Part shown: positions 1-9,474 of the stretch, in pieces
How the letters are laid out: every line of letters starts with the position of its first letter
Position numbering within the stretch: the stretch's first letter is position 1
Assembly: GCA_020725195.1 (NCBI GenBank)
Contig: DYFL01000022.1
Coordinates: 1 to 40,184 of the forward strand
From: Hydrogenophilus sp.
Lineage (GTDB): Bacteria > Pseudomonadota > Gammaproteobacteria > Burkholderiales > Thiobacillaceae
Length of the DNA: 40,184 nt
Direction: 5' to 3'
The notes under the pieces: model-generated
What the model saw: the letters and a program-made list of their open reading frames with translations, nothing else
What the model was told of the DNA's origin: nothing
Database searches by the model: none
Translations under genes and position numbers: made by a program

Positions 1-1113
<1,113 letters not shown>

Positions 1114-1398
1114 ATGCTGAGCCTGGAAGACGTCCGACGCATCGCCCATCTCGCCCGCATCCGCGTGAGCCCCGAGGAGGCCGCCCGGTACCAGGCCCAG
1201 CTCAACGGCATCCTCGGGCTCATCGAGCAGATGCAGGCGGTGGACACCTCCGGCGTCGAGCCCATGGCCCACGCCCAGGAGGTCTACCAGCGCCTGCGCG
1301 AGGACGCGGTGACCGAGCCGGACCGCCGCGACGCCTTCCAGGCCGTGGCCCCCCAGGTGGAGGCCGGCCTGTACCTCGTGCCCAAAGTGATTGAGTAA
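1114..1398 (+). CDS. gatC: GatC, Asp-tRNA(Asn)/Glu-tRNA(Gln) amidotransferase subunit C
   Basis: Small subunit of the GatCAB complex, which converts misacylated Glu-tRNA(Gln) and Asp-tRNA(Asn) to Gln-tRNA(Gln) and Asn-tRNA(Asn). GatC is the belt that holds GatA to GatB. The 94-residue protein has the family start ([16 protein letters not shown]) and the conserved DAVTEPD segment in its C-terminal half. The ATG at 1114 gives the usual length; a TTG at 1087 would add nine residues. Neither has a clear Shine-Dalgarno sequence. It is first of three genes in order C-A-B, 69 bp before gatA. Confidence 0.95.
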   Translation: MLSLEDVRRIAHLARIRVSPEEAARYQAQLNGILGLIEQMQAVDTSGVEPMAHAQEVYQRLREDAVTEPDRRDAFQAVAPQVEAGLYLVPKVIE

Positions 1399-1467
1399 GG
1401 AGTCGGGGGTGGGGAGTCGGGAGGGGGCGCCGTTCCTCACCCCGCACTCCTCCCTCCTCGCCAGCCC
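1399..1467. repeat. Strand-biased imperfect inverted repeat in the gatC-gatA gap
   Basis: The 69-bp gap is G-rich in its first half and C-rich in its second. GGGGTGGGG near 1407-1415 can pair, with one mismatch, with CCTCACCCC near 1435-1443. The C-rich half runs up to the gatA start, so gatA has no visible Shine-Dalgarno site. It looks like another intergenic repeat, but I see no second copy here to prove that. Confidence 0.35.
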
Positions 1468-2919
<1,452 letters not shown>

Positions 2920-2921
2920 CC

Positions 2922-4394
2922 ATGCAGTGGGAAACCGTCATCGGACTCGAAGTCCATACGCAACTGACGACGCGGTCGAAGATCTTCTCCGGGGCGCCCA
3001 TCGAATTCGGCGCCGCGCCCAACACCCAGGCCTGCGCCGTGGACCTCGCCCTGCCCGGGGTGCTGCCGGTGCTGAACCGCGGCGCGGTCGAGCGCGCGAT
3101 CAAGTTCGGCCTGGCCATCGGGGCCAGGCTCAACCGCGTCAACGTCTTCGCGCGCAAGAACTACTTCTACCCGGATCTGCCCAAGGGCTACCAGATCAGC
3201 CAGTTCGAGCTGCCCATCGTCGAGGGCGGCGAGCTGGCCATCCAGGTCGGCGATGCAAGCAAGGTGATCCGCCTGACCCGCGCCCACCTCGAGGAGGACG
3301 CCGGCAAGAGCCTGCACGAGGACTTTCATGGCTGCACCGGCATCGACCTCAACCGCGCCGGCACGCCGCTCCTCGAGATCGTCTCCGAGCCGGACATGAG
3401 GAGCGCGAAGGAGGCCGTGGCCTACGCCCGCGCGCTCTACAACCTGGTGACCTGGATCGGCATCTGCGACGGCAACATGCAGGAGGGCAGCTTCCGGGTC
3501 GACGCCAACGTCTCGGTGCGCCCCGCGGGCCAGAAAGAGTTCGGCACCCGGCGCGAGATCAAGAACCTCAACTCCTTCCGCTTCCTGGAGCAGGCCATCG
3601 ACTACGAGGTGCGCTGGCAGATCGAGCGGATCGAGGACGGCCACGCCATCCAGCAGGCCACGGTGCTCTTCGACCCGGACAGCGGCGCCACGCGCATGAT
3701 GCGCACCAAGGAGGAGGCCCACGACTACCGCTACTTCCCCGACCCCGACCTCTTGCCCGTGCGGCTCGACGACGCGCTCATCGCACGCATGCAGTCCGAG
3801 CTGCCCGAACTGCCGCAGGCCAAGCAGGCGCGCTACCAGTCCGACTGGGGCCTGTCGGCCTACGATGCCGCCACCCTGACCGCCTCCCACGCGCTGGCCG
3901 AATACTTCGAGGCCGTCGTTGCCAAGCTCCTTGTCTCCCCTCGCCCGCAAGCGGGAGAGGGGCAGGGGGAGAGGGTTGCCAAGCTCGCCGCCAACTGGGT
4001 CATGGGCGAGCTCTCCGGCACCCTCAACAAGGAAGGCCTCGACATCGCAGAGAGCCGGATCGGCGCGGCGAGCCTCGCGGGGCTCCTCGCCCGGCTACAG
4101 GACGGCACCCTCTCGGGCAAACTCGCCAAGGAGGTCTTCGCCGCCATGTGGGCGGGCGAGGGCGAGGCCGACGCCATCATCGAGGCCAAGGGCCTCAAGC
4201 AGATGTCCGACACGGGCGAGATCGAGCGCATCCTCGACGAGGTCCTCGCCGCCAACCCGAAGTCGGTCGAGGAATTCCGCGCCGGCAAGGACAAGGCCTT
4301 CAACGCCCTGGTCGGCCAGGTGATGAAGGCGACCCGCGGCAAGGCCAATCCCCAGCAGGTCAACGAGCTCCTGAAGAAGAAGCTGGCGGGCTGA
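2922..4394 (+). CDS. gatB: GatB, Asp/Glu-tRNA amidotransferase subunit B, with an in-frame repeat insertion
   Basis: Kinase-transamidase subunit of GatCAB, which phosphorylates the misacylated Glu or Asp on the tRNA and replaces the phosphate with ammonia. The N-terminal cradle is intact ([13 protein letters not shown] at residues 3-15; [12 protein letters not shown] near 86-97), and the helical and YqeY-like tail domains follow. The protein is 490 residues, slightly longer than usual. Residues 333-355 are odd: VAKL occurs twice, on either side of a Pro/Gly/Glu-rich stretch encoded by a palindromic DNA repeat (3918-3986). The reading frame stays open and the downstream AANWVMGEL motif is normal, so the protein is probably functional. 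Confidence 0.96.
   Translation: MQWETVIGLEVHTQLTTRSKIFSGAPIEFGAAPNTQACAVDLALPGVLPVLNRGAVERAIKFGLAIGARLNRVNVFARKNYFYPDLPKGYQISQFELPIVEGGELAIQVGDASKVIRLTRAHLEEDAGKSLHEDFHGCTGIDLNRAGTPLLEIVSEPDMRSAKEAVAYARALYNLVTWIGICDGNMQEGSFRVDANVSVRPAGQKEFGTRREIKNLNSFRFLEQAIDYEVRWQIERIEDGHAIQQATVLFDPDSGATRMMRTKEEAHDYRYFPDPDLLPVRLDDALIARMQSELPELPQAKQARYQSDWGLSAYDAATLTASHALAEYFEAVVAKLLVSPRPQAGEGQGERVAKLAANWVMGELSGTLNKEGLDIAESRIGAASLAGLLARLQDGTLSGKLAKEVFAAMWAGEGEADAIIEAKGLKQMSDTGEIERILDEVLAANPKSVEEFRAGKDKAFNALVGQVMKATRGKANPQQVNELLKKKLAG
3918..3986 (+). repeat. Palindromic repeat inserted in frame in gatB, flanked by a 12-bp direct repeat
   Basis: GTTGCCAAGCTC occurs at 3918-3929 and again at 3975-3986, exactly 57 bp (19 codons) apart. 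Between them, 3930-3974 holds a hairpin: CCCCTCGCCCGC, loop AA, GCGGGAGAGGGG (one mismatch), then a G-rich tail GCAGGGGGAGAGG. The same hairpin-plus-tail lies between atpE and atpF at 21491-21527. The direct repeats look like a target-site duplication, but many GatB proteins have a few extra residues here that this one lacks, so replacement of native sequence is also possible. Confidence 0.85.
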
Positions 4395-4414
4395 GCCCGC
4401 CTCGCCCAAGGCCG

Positions 4415-4436
4415 GACGGGGGCCGCGGCCCCCGTC
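4415..4436. terminator. Bidirectional terminator-like hairpin between gatB and pyrE
   Basis: A perfect 22-bp palindrome (GACGGGGGCCG and its complement) lies between the convergent stop codons of gatB (4394) and pyrE (4458). Its position fits a shared transcription terminator. A strong U-run is missing on either strand; TCTGCGTTTG follows on the plus strand, so termination may be weak or factor-assisted. Confidence 0.65.
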
Positions 4437-4457
4437 TGCGTTTGCGGGACCCGCCCC

Positions 4458-5099
4458 TCAGGCGACGCCGTACCGGGCGCGGTAGCCCCGGATCGCCTCC
4501 AGGGTGGCCGCCCACTCCGGATGCCCCTCAAGATAACCCGTGAGGTCGTCCAGGTTGACGATGCTCACCACCGGGATGCCGTGCTGCGCCTCGACCTCCT
4601 GCACCGCGGAGAGCGCGCCCTGGCCGCGCTCCATGCGGTCGAGGGCGATGGCCACGCCGCAGGGCGTCGCGCCGGCGGCGCGGATCAGCGCCACCGACTC
4701 GCGCACCGAGGTGCCGGCGGAGATGACGTCGTCGACGATCAGCACCCGGCCCTCAAGCGGCGCGCCGACGATGGTGCCGCCCTCGCCGTGGTCCTTGGCC
4801 TCCTTGCGGTTGTAGCTGTAGGGCACGTTGCGGCCCATGCCGGCGAGCGCCACGGCGACGCTGGCCGCGAGCGGGATGCCCTTGTAGGCCGGGCCGAACA
4901 GGCCGTCGAAGGCCACGCCGGAATCGAGGATGGCTTTCGCGTAGAATTCGCCCAGCCGCTTGAGCGAGGCGCCGTCGTTGAACAGGCCGGCGTTGAAGAA
5001 ATAGGGACTCATGCGCCCCGCCTTGGTCTTGAATTCGCCGAAGAGCAGCACCTTCTGGGCGATGGCGAACTCGATGAATGCGTTTTTGTAATCCTGCAT
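4458..5099 (-). CDS. pyrE: Orotate phosphoribosyltransferase
   Basis: Joins orotate to PRPP to give orotidine 5'-monophosphate, the fifth step of pyrimidine synthesis. The 213-residue length equals that of the E. coli enzyme. The PRPP-binding signature [12 protein letters not shown] is at residues 119-130, the orotate/PRPP lysine region [14 protein letters not shown] is at 21-34, and the flexible loop [11 protein letters not shown] is at 98-108. The ATG at 5099 gives the family start [12 protein letters not shown] with a weak AGGCGG ribosome site; the longer open frame upstream only reads through the inverted repeat at 5130-5201. Convergent with gatB, divergent from xth. Confidence 0.97.
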   Translation of the reverse strand: MQDYKNAFIEFAIAQKVLLFGEFKTKAGRMSPYFFNAGLFNDGASLKRLGEFYAKAILDSGVAFDGLFGPAYKGIPLAASVAVALAGMGRNVPYSYNRKEAKDHGEGGTIVGAPLEGRVLIVDDVISAGTSVRESVALIRAAGATPCGVAIALDRMERGQGALSAVQEVEAQHGIPVVSIVNLDDLTGYLEGHPEWAATLEAIRGYRARYGVA

Positions 5100-5129
5100 A
5101 GTAACCGCCTGAAAATCTGAAAAAACGGT

Positions 5130-5201
5130 ATCCGCAGATGACACAGATGGACGCAGATTTTTCCTTTGATTCATCTGTGTAAATCTGTGTCATCTGCGGA
5201 T
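5130..5201. repeat. Long inverted repeat between pyrE and xth
   Basis: The 19-bp arms ATCCGCAGATGACACAGAT (5130-5148) and its exact complement (5183-5201) enclose a further 10-bp pair (5149-5158 with 5173-5182; two mismatches and one G-T). The whole can form a hairpin of about 29 bp. The internal CAGAT units are themselves repeated. Such CGCAGATGACACAGAT repeats are common between genes in many bacteria. It fills the divergent pyrE-xth promoter region. Confidence 0.9.
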
Positions 5202-5219
5202 CATTTAGATTCAACAACC

Positions 5220-6002
5220 ATGCGAATTGTAACCCTCAACCTCAACGGCATCCGCTCCGCCGCGCGCAAGGGCTTCCTCGAATGGCTGCCCCGGCAGGGC
5301 GCCGACGTGGTCTGCGTGCAGGAGCTCAAGGCCCAGGTGGGCGACATGACCAAACACCTGCTGAACCCGGAAGGGTTCTACGGCTACTTCCACTACGCCG
5401 AGAAGAAGGGCTACAGCGGCGTGGGCCTCTACTCGAAGACGCAGCCCGACCAGATCATCGAGGGCCTGGGGCTGCCGGACATCGATGTCGAGGGCCGCTA
5501 CCTCGAGGCGGTGTTCGGCAACACCTCCGTCGTTTCCGTCTACCTGCCCTCCGGCTCCGCGGGCGAGCACCGCCAGGCCGCCAAGTTCGCCTTCATGGAC
5601 CGCTTCTTTCCCCATCTCGAGCGGCTCTACGCCTCCGGGCGCGAGGTGATCCTCTGCGGCGACTGGAACATCGCCCACACAGAGAAGGATCTCAGGAACT
5701 GGAAGGGCAACCAGAAGAACTCGGGCTTCCTGCCCGAGGAGCGGGCCTGGATCGGCCGGCTCTTCGACGGCGGCTGGGTCGACGTCCACCGCCGCCTCCA
5801 CCCCGAGGCCGAGGGCGAGGCCTATACCTGGTGGAGCAACCGCGGCCAGGCCTGGGCGAAGAACGTGGGCTGGCGCATCGACTACCAGATCGCCACCCCG
5901 GGCATCGCGGCGAGGGCGCGGGCCGCGGCGGTCTACAAGGACGAGCGCTTTTCCGACCACGCGCCGCTGATCGTGGATTACGGTGACCCGATCGGAAAAT
6001 GA
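5220..6002 (+). CDS. xth: AP endonuclease / exodeoxyribonuclease III family
   Basis: Mg-dependent nuclease of the exonuclease III family that cleaves DNA 5' to abasic sites in base excision repair. All the usual active-site motifs are present: LNLNGIRSA near residue 6, CVQELK with the metal-binding Glu near 35, CGDWNIAH with the Asp/Asn pair near 147-149, WRIDYQI near 217-223 and SDHAPLIVDY with the Asp-His near 245. About 260 residues, a normal length. The ATG at 5220 is the family start; 18 upstream codons that stay in frame come from the inverted repeat. Divergent from pyrE, with 120 bp between the start codons. Confidence 0.95.
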   Translation: MRIVTLNLNGIRSAARKGFLEWLPRQGADVVCVQELKAQVGDMTKHLLNPEGFYGYFHYAEKKGYSGVGLYSKTQPDQIIEGLGLPDIDVEGRYLEAVFGNTSVVSVYLPSGSAGEHRQAAKFAFMDRFFPHLERLYASGREVILCGDWNIAHTEKDLRNWKGNQKNSGFLPEERAWIGRLFDGGWVDVHRRLHPEAEGEAYTWWSNRGQAWAKNVGWRIDYQIATPGIAARARAAAVYKDERFSDHAPLIVDYGDPIGK

Positions 6003-6082
6003 GCACCGAGTTGGAAGCCTCAATCGGGGCACCTGAGCGAGCATGGATTGTTTCTACCCCGAGTGCAATAAAGGCAGTATTA

Positions 6083-6116
6083 GACTAATATCAACAAATA
6101 TTTGTTGATATTAGTC
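6083..6116. promoter_or_regulatory. Perfect 34-bp AT-rich palindrome upstream of the AAA ATPase gene
   Basis: GACTAATATCAACAAAT at 6083-6099 is followed directly by its exact reverse complement at 6100-6116, with no loop. It ends 16 bp before the ATG at 6133. A no-loop palindrome of this length fits a dimeric repressor operator or a recombination site better than an RNA terminator. Its function is unknown. Confidence 0.8.
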
Positions 6117-6132
6117 CTGCAAGGCCACAACC

Positions 6133-7317
6133 ATGCTCCACTCGTACACGATCAAGAACTTTCTGTCCTTTGGCGTGGCCACGGAGGTCTCCTTCCGGCT
6201 CAACAAGCATGCGCCGCGGAATGACCTCTCGGCGACGGACACGACCGGCCAGCGGCTGACCAAGGCGATGGCCGTGATCGGCCCCAATGGCAGCGGCAAG
6301 ACCAATCTGCTGAAACCCCTGGCGTTTCTCGGCTGGTTCGTGAGCGGTTCATTTCGGAGCGACCCCAAGGCGAGAATCCCGGTCCAAGCCCATTTCTTCG
6401 GCGCTGACCAGGTCAGCGAGTTCGAGATCGAGTTCGATTTCGACGGCCGCTTGTGGCGCTATGAGCTTGCCGTGACGCCAGACCGGGTCGTCAGCGAGGC
6501 GCTGCATGTGAAGACCAGCCGTCTGTTCAGCTACGTCTTCACGCGCGAGTGGCTGGAGAGTGCGCAAGGCTACCGCATCAAGCAGCAGGATTTCGGCTTC
6601 AACCCGCGCGAGGCGGAGAAAGTCCGGGAGAACGCATCACTGATCTCCACGGCAGCCCAGTACCAAGTACCGCTGGCGAGCGATTTCGCCTCGCTCTCGC
6701 TGACGACCAACGTCAACTACCTGGGCCGTCAACACTTCCATGATGCGGATGTGATGACGGCATCGCGTTTCTTTGCGAACGACGAACCGGCCTTGCGCCA
6801 GATGAGCGCGCTGCTTCAAGCGTGGGACCTGGGCCTGGCCGAGGTGACCGTTGAAATGCTGGATATCCCCAACGACAAGGGCGAGATGCAAAAGGTACCG
6901 CTGCCCTTCGGCATGCACCGGCATGGCGACCGCACCGCCAAGCTGCCGCTGTTCCAGGAGTCCAGCGGCACGCAGAGCGCCTTCGTGCTGCTGTCGCGCC
7001 TGTTGCCGGTGTTGCGGGACGGCGGTCTGGCGGTGATCGACGAGTTCGAGGCGGACCTGCATCCCCACATGCTGACGCCGATCCTGGACCTGTTCTTCAG
7101 CCCGGCGACCAACCCCAACAATGCGCAGATCATATTCACCTGCCACTCGGTCGAGGTGCTGAACCTGCTGCACAAGTCGCAGATTACCCTGGTGCAGAAG
7201 GACGAGGCGTGTGGCAGCGAGGCCTGGCGGCTCGACAGCATGCGAGGCGTGCGCAACGACGACAACCTCTACGCCAAGTACATGGCGGGCGCCTACGGCG
7301 CGATCCCGAATGTCTGA
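6133..7317 (+). CDS. AAA ATPase, RloA/AbiLi-like (AAA_15/AAA_21 type)
   Basis: ABC/SMC-fold ATPase of 394 residues, of the type found in several phage-defence and abortive-infection systems. Visible motifs: Walker A GPNGSGKT at 50-57, signature-like ESSGTQ at 276-281, Walker B LAVIDEFE at 299-306 and an H-loop His338 in TCHS. The ending YGAIPNV resembles the conserved GRYGAIP tail of RloA/AbiLi proteins. The central part (about 80-230) is a variable lid or sensor region. The gene follows the palindrome at 6083 and lies 17 bp before a TOPRIM-like gene. GC content is visibly lower than in the flanking genes, which suggests transfer. Defence function is inference. Confidence 0.85.
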   Translation: MLHSYTIKNFLSFGVATEVSFRLNKHAPRNDLSATDTTGQRLTKAMAVIGPNGSGKTNLLKPLAFLGWFVSGSFRSDPKARIPVQAHFFGADQVSEFEIEFDFDGRLWRYELAVTPDRVVSEALHVKTSRLFSYVFTREWLESAQGYRIKQQDFGFNPREAEKVRENASLISTAAQYQVPLASDFASLSLTTNVNYLGRQHFHDADVMTASRFFANDEPALRQMSALLQAWDLGLAEVTVEMLDIPNDKGEMQKVPLPFGMHRHGDRTAKLPLFQESSGTQSAFVLLSRLLPVLRDGGLAVIDEFEADLHPHMLTPILDLFFSPATNPNNAQIIFTCHSVEVLNLLHKSQITLVQKDEACGSEAWRLDSMRGVRNDDNLYAKYMAGAYGAIPNV

Positions 7318-7334
7318 GCGAGCCTAGACAGTCC

Positions 7335-7868
7335 ATGATCCGGCGTCCCAGTCAGGTGCTGCGCAAGGCCCGGACCACCGTGCTCATTGTGGGTGAGGGC
7401 GACACGGAGAAGGCATTTCTCGACCACCTGAAGGCACTCTATGTCACGCGTGGGTGCGGCGTATCGGTCGCTGTCAGGAATGCCCACGGCAAAGGCCCGG
7501 ACAATGTGGTCGACGTAGCGATCCGCCATGCCCGAGGTGCGGCTTACAGCATCGTGGCCGTGCTCATGGACGAGGACCTGCCCTGGACGCCCGAGTTGCG
7601 GAAGCTGGCCCGGTCGAAAAGGATATGCCTGATCGGGGCAGACCCTTGTTGTGACGGCCTGTTGCTGGACATTCTGGGTGTGCCCGTCCCAACCGAGTCG
7701 GCCAAATGCAAGGCGGGGCTCTTCGCACGCCTGGGGAAAAATCCACACACCTCGGATGCGTACCGGCGCGAATTCACGAAGGCCCTGCTCGACAGTCGGC
7801 GGGGGACGGTGGCGTCTCTGGACAAGCTGTTGAGCCTGATGGCAGGGGTGCGGCCAGATGGCCGGTGA
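7335..7868 (+). CDS. TOPRIM/RloB-like protein, partner of the AAA ATPase
   Basis: A 177-residue protein that looks like a compact TOPRIM or RloB-type domain. TVLIVGEGDTE at 15-25 supplies the acidic first motif, VLMDED at 77-81 gives the DxD pair (Asp79, Asp81), and IGADPCCDGLLLDIL at 100-114 sits where RloB proteins have an NPCFE-like motif. The start at 7335 was chosen because the residues before it in the open frame read like out-of-frame ATPase sequence. No good ribosome site is seen, so coupling to the upstream gene is likely. Together with the ATPase it would form a two-gene effector module of the AbiL/RloAB or PARIS kind; which family is uncertain. Confidence 0.65.
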   Translation: MIRRPSQVLRKARTTVLIVGEGDTEKAFLDHLKALYVTRGCGVSVAVRNAHGKGPDNVVDVAIRHARGAAYSIVAVLMDEDLPWTPELRKLARSKRICLIGADPCCDGLLLDILGVPVPTESAKCKAGLFARLGKNPHTSDAYRREFTKALLDSRRGTVASLDKLLSLMAGVRPDGR

Positions 7869-7896
7869 GACACCGCACAGGCCCCAGGCAAGGTTA

Positions 7897-7916
7897 GGAG
7901 CGGCTTCAGCCGCTCC
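7897..7916. repeat. REP-like hairpin
   Basis: GGAGCGGC-TTCA-GCCGCTCC is a perfect 8-bp stem with a four-base loop. It closely resembles the core of the GTAG-type REP sequences (TAGGAGCGGCTTCAGCCGC) seen between genes in many gamma- and betaproteobacteria. It follows the TOPRIM-like gene and may also end its transcription, though no T-run follows. Confidence 0.75.
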
Positions 7917-7964
7917 CACATACCGCAGTTGTCCGATCCGTATTCAAAAACGAATGGTTTAACG

Positions 7965-9461
7965 ATGCCCGACTCCCCCGCCGCCTTCCACCGCCTCGCC
8001 GCCGTCCTCTTCCTGGGCTTCGCCTCGGGACTGCCTTTGGCGCTCACCGGCCAGGCCATGCAGGCCTGGCTCTCGGTGGACGGGGTGGACATCGCCACCA
8101 TCGGCTTCCTGGGGCTGGTGGGCGTGCCCTACACCTTCAAGTTCCTCTGGGCCCCGCTCATGGACCGCTTCGAGCCGCCCTGGCTGGGGCGCCGGCGCGG
8201 CTGGCTGGTGCTCACCCAGCTCGCGCTCGCCGCGGCGCTGTCCTGGATGGCCGGGCTCTCGCCCTCGGCCGCGCCGGGGCTCTTCGCCGTCGCCGCGCTC
8301 AGCATCGCCTTCCTCTCCGCCTCGCAGGACGTGGTGATCGACGCCTACCGCACCGACGTCCTGGAGCCCAGGGAGCGCGGCCTGGGGGGGTCGCTGTCGG
8401 TGTTCGGCTACCGCCTCGCGATGATCCTCTCGGGCGGCGTGGCGCTGATCTGGGCCGAGCAGTGGGGCAGCTGGTCGCAGGTCTACCTCACCATGTCCGG
8501 CATCATGCTCGCCGCGGCGGGGGTGTCGCTGCTCACCCTGCCGCGGGTGAACAGCGCCTCCAAGCCCCTCGCCTCGGACCCCCGGCGCGAGCTCGCCGGC
8601 TTCCTCGCCATGGCCGCAGCGGTGGCCGTGGGCTGGTTCGCCGCCCGCGGCCTGCTGACGCTCGCCGGGCTCGACCCCGAGGACGAGAACAAGTGGATCC
8701 AGCTCCTCTTCGTGCTCGCCGGCATCGCCGCCGCCCTGCCCCTGGCGTATTGGGCGGCGCGGCGGGTCGGCTTCGAGACCCTGAACCGCTCGCTCGCGAG
8801 CTTCTTCGAGCAGCCGGGGGCCTGGGCCCTGCTCGCGCTGATCGTGCTCTACAAGCTGGGCGACGCCTTCGCGGGCACGCTCACCACGCCCTTCCTCATC
8901 AAGGGCATGGGCTTCGCCCAGGCCGAGGTCGGCATCGTCAACAAGGTGATCGGCATCTGGCTCACCATCTTCGGGGCGCTCGCCGCGGGGGCGGTGATGC
9001 TGAGGATCCGGCTGGACCAGGCCCTGCTCGCCTTCGGCGTGCTGCAGCTGGTGTCCAATTTCGGGTTCTATCTATTGGCGGTGCTAGGCAGGGGCGCCTG
9101 GGGCAGCTTCGCCCTCGCCCCCTTCGACCTGGGGTTCGTCGCCCTGGACACCCCCACCGAGATCGACGCCCTGCTGCTCGCCGCCATCGCCTTCGAGAAC
9201 GTCTCCGGCGGCATGGGCACCGCGGCCTTCGTGGCGCTCCTCATGGGCCTGTGCAACCACCGCTACACCGCCACCCACTATGCCCTGCTCTCGGCCCTGG
9301 CGGCGGTGGGGCGCATCTACGTGAGCCCGCTCTCCGGGGTGCTCTCGGAGTCCATCGGCTGGCCGGCCTTCTTCCTCTTCTCCGTGGCCGCCGCGGTGCC
9401 GGGCCTGGTGATGGTGTGGTGGATGCGGGGGACGATCCGGCGCCTGGGCAACGGCGGCTGA
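7965..9461 (+). CDS. ampG: AmpG-like muropeptide permease (MFS)
   Basis: Inner-membrane major facilitator that imports GlcNAc-anhydroMurNAc peptides released during wall turnover, feeding peptidoglycan recycling and, in some species, beta-lactamase induction. The 498-residue protein has the AmpG look: FLGFASGLPLALTGQAMQAWL in the first membrane segment, FKFLWAPLMDRFEPP after the second, and ASQDVVIDAYRTDVL at about 123-137. Roughly 12-14 hydrophobic segments can be counted. The ATG at 7965 places the first segment about 15 residues in; a TTG at 7929 is possible but lies close to the REP-like hairpin. Convergent with the GGDEF-EAL gene. Confidence 0.9.
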   Translation: MPDSPAAFHRLAAVLFLGFASGLPLALTGQAMQAWLSVDGVDIATIGFLGLVGVPYTFKFLWAPLMDRFEPPWLGRRRGWLVLTQLALAAALSWMAGLSPSAAPGLFAVAALSIAFLSASQDVVIDAYRTDVLEPRERGLGGSLSVFGYRLAMILSGGVALIWAEQWGSWSQVYLTMSGIMLAAAGVSLLTLPRVNSASKPLASDPRRELAGFLAMAAAVAVGWFAARGLLTLAGLDPEDENKWIQLLFVLAGIAAALPLAYWAARRVGFETLNRSLASFFEQPGAWALLALIVLYKLGDAFAGTLTTPFLIKGMGFAQAEVGIVNKVIGIWLTIFGALAAGAVMLRIRLDQALLAFGVLQLVSNFGFYLLAVLGRGAWGSFALAPFDLGFVALDTPTEIDALLLAAIAFENVSGGMGTAAFVALLMGLCNHRYTATHYALLSALAAVGRIYVSPLSGVLSESIGWPAFFLFSVAAAVPGLVMVWWMRGTIRRLGNGG

Positions 9462-9474
9462 GCGGCCGCCGGGG

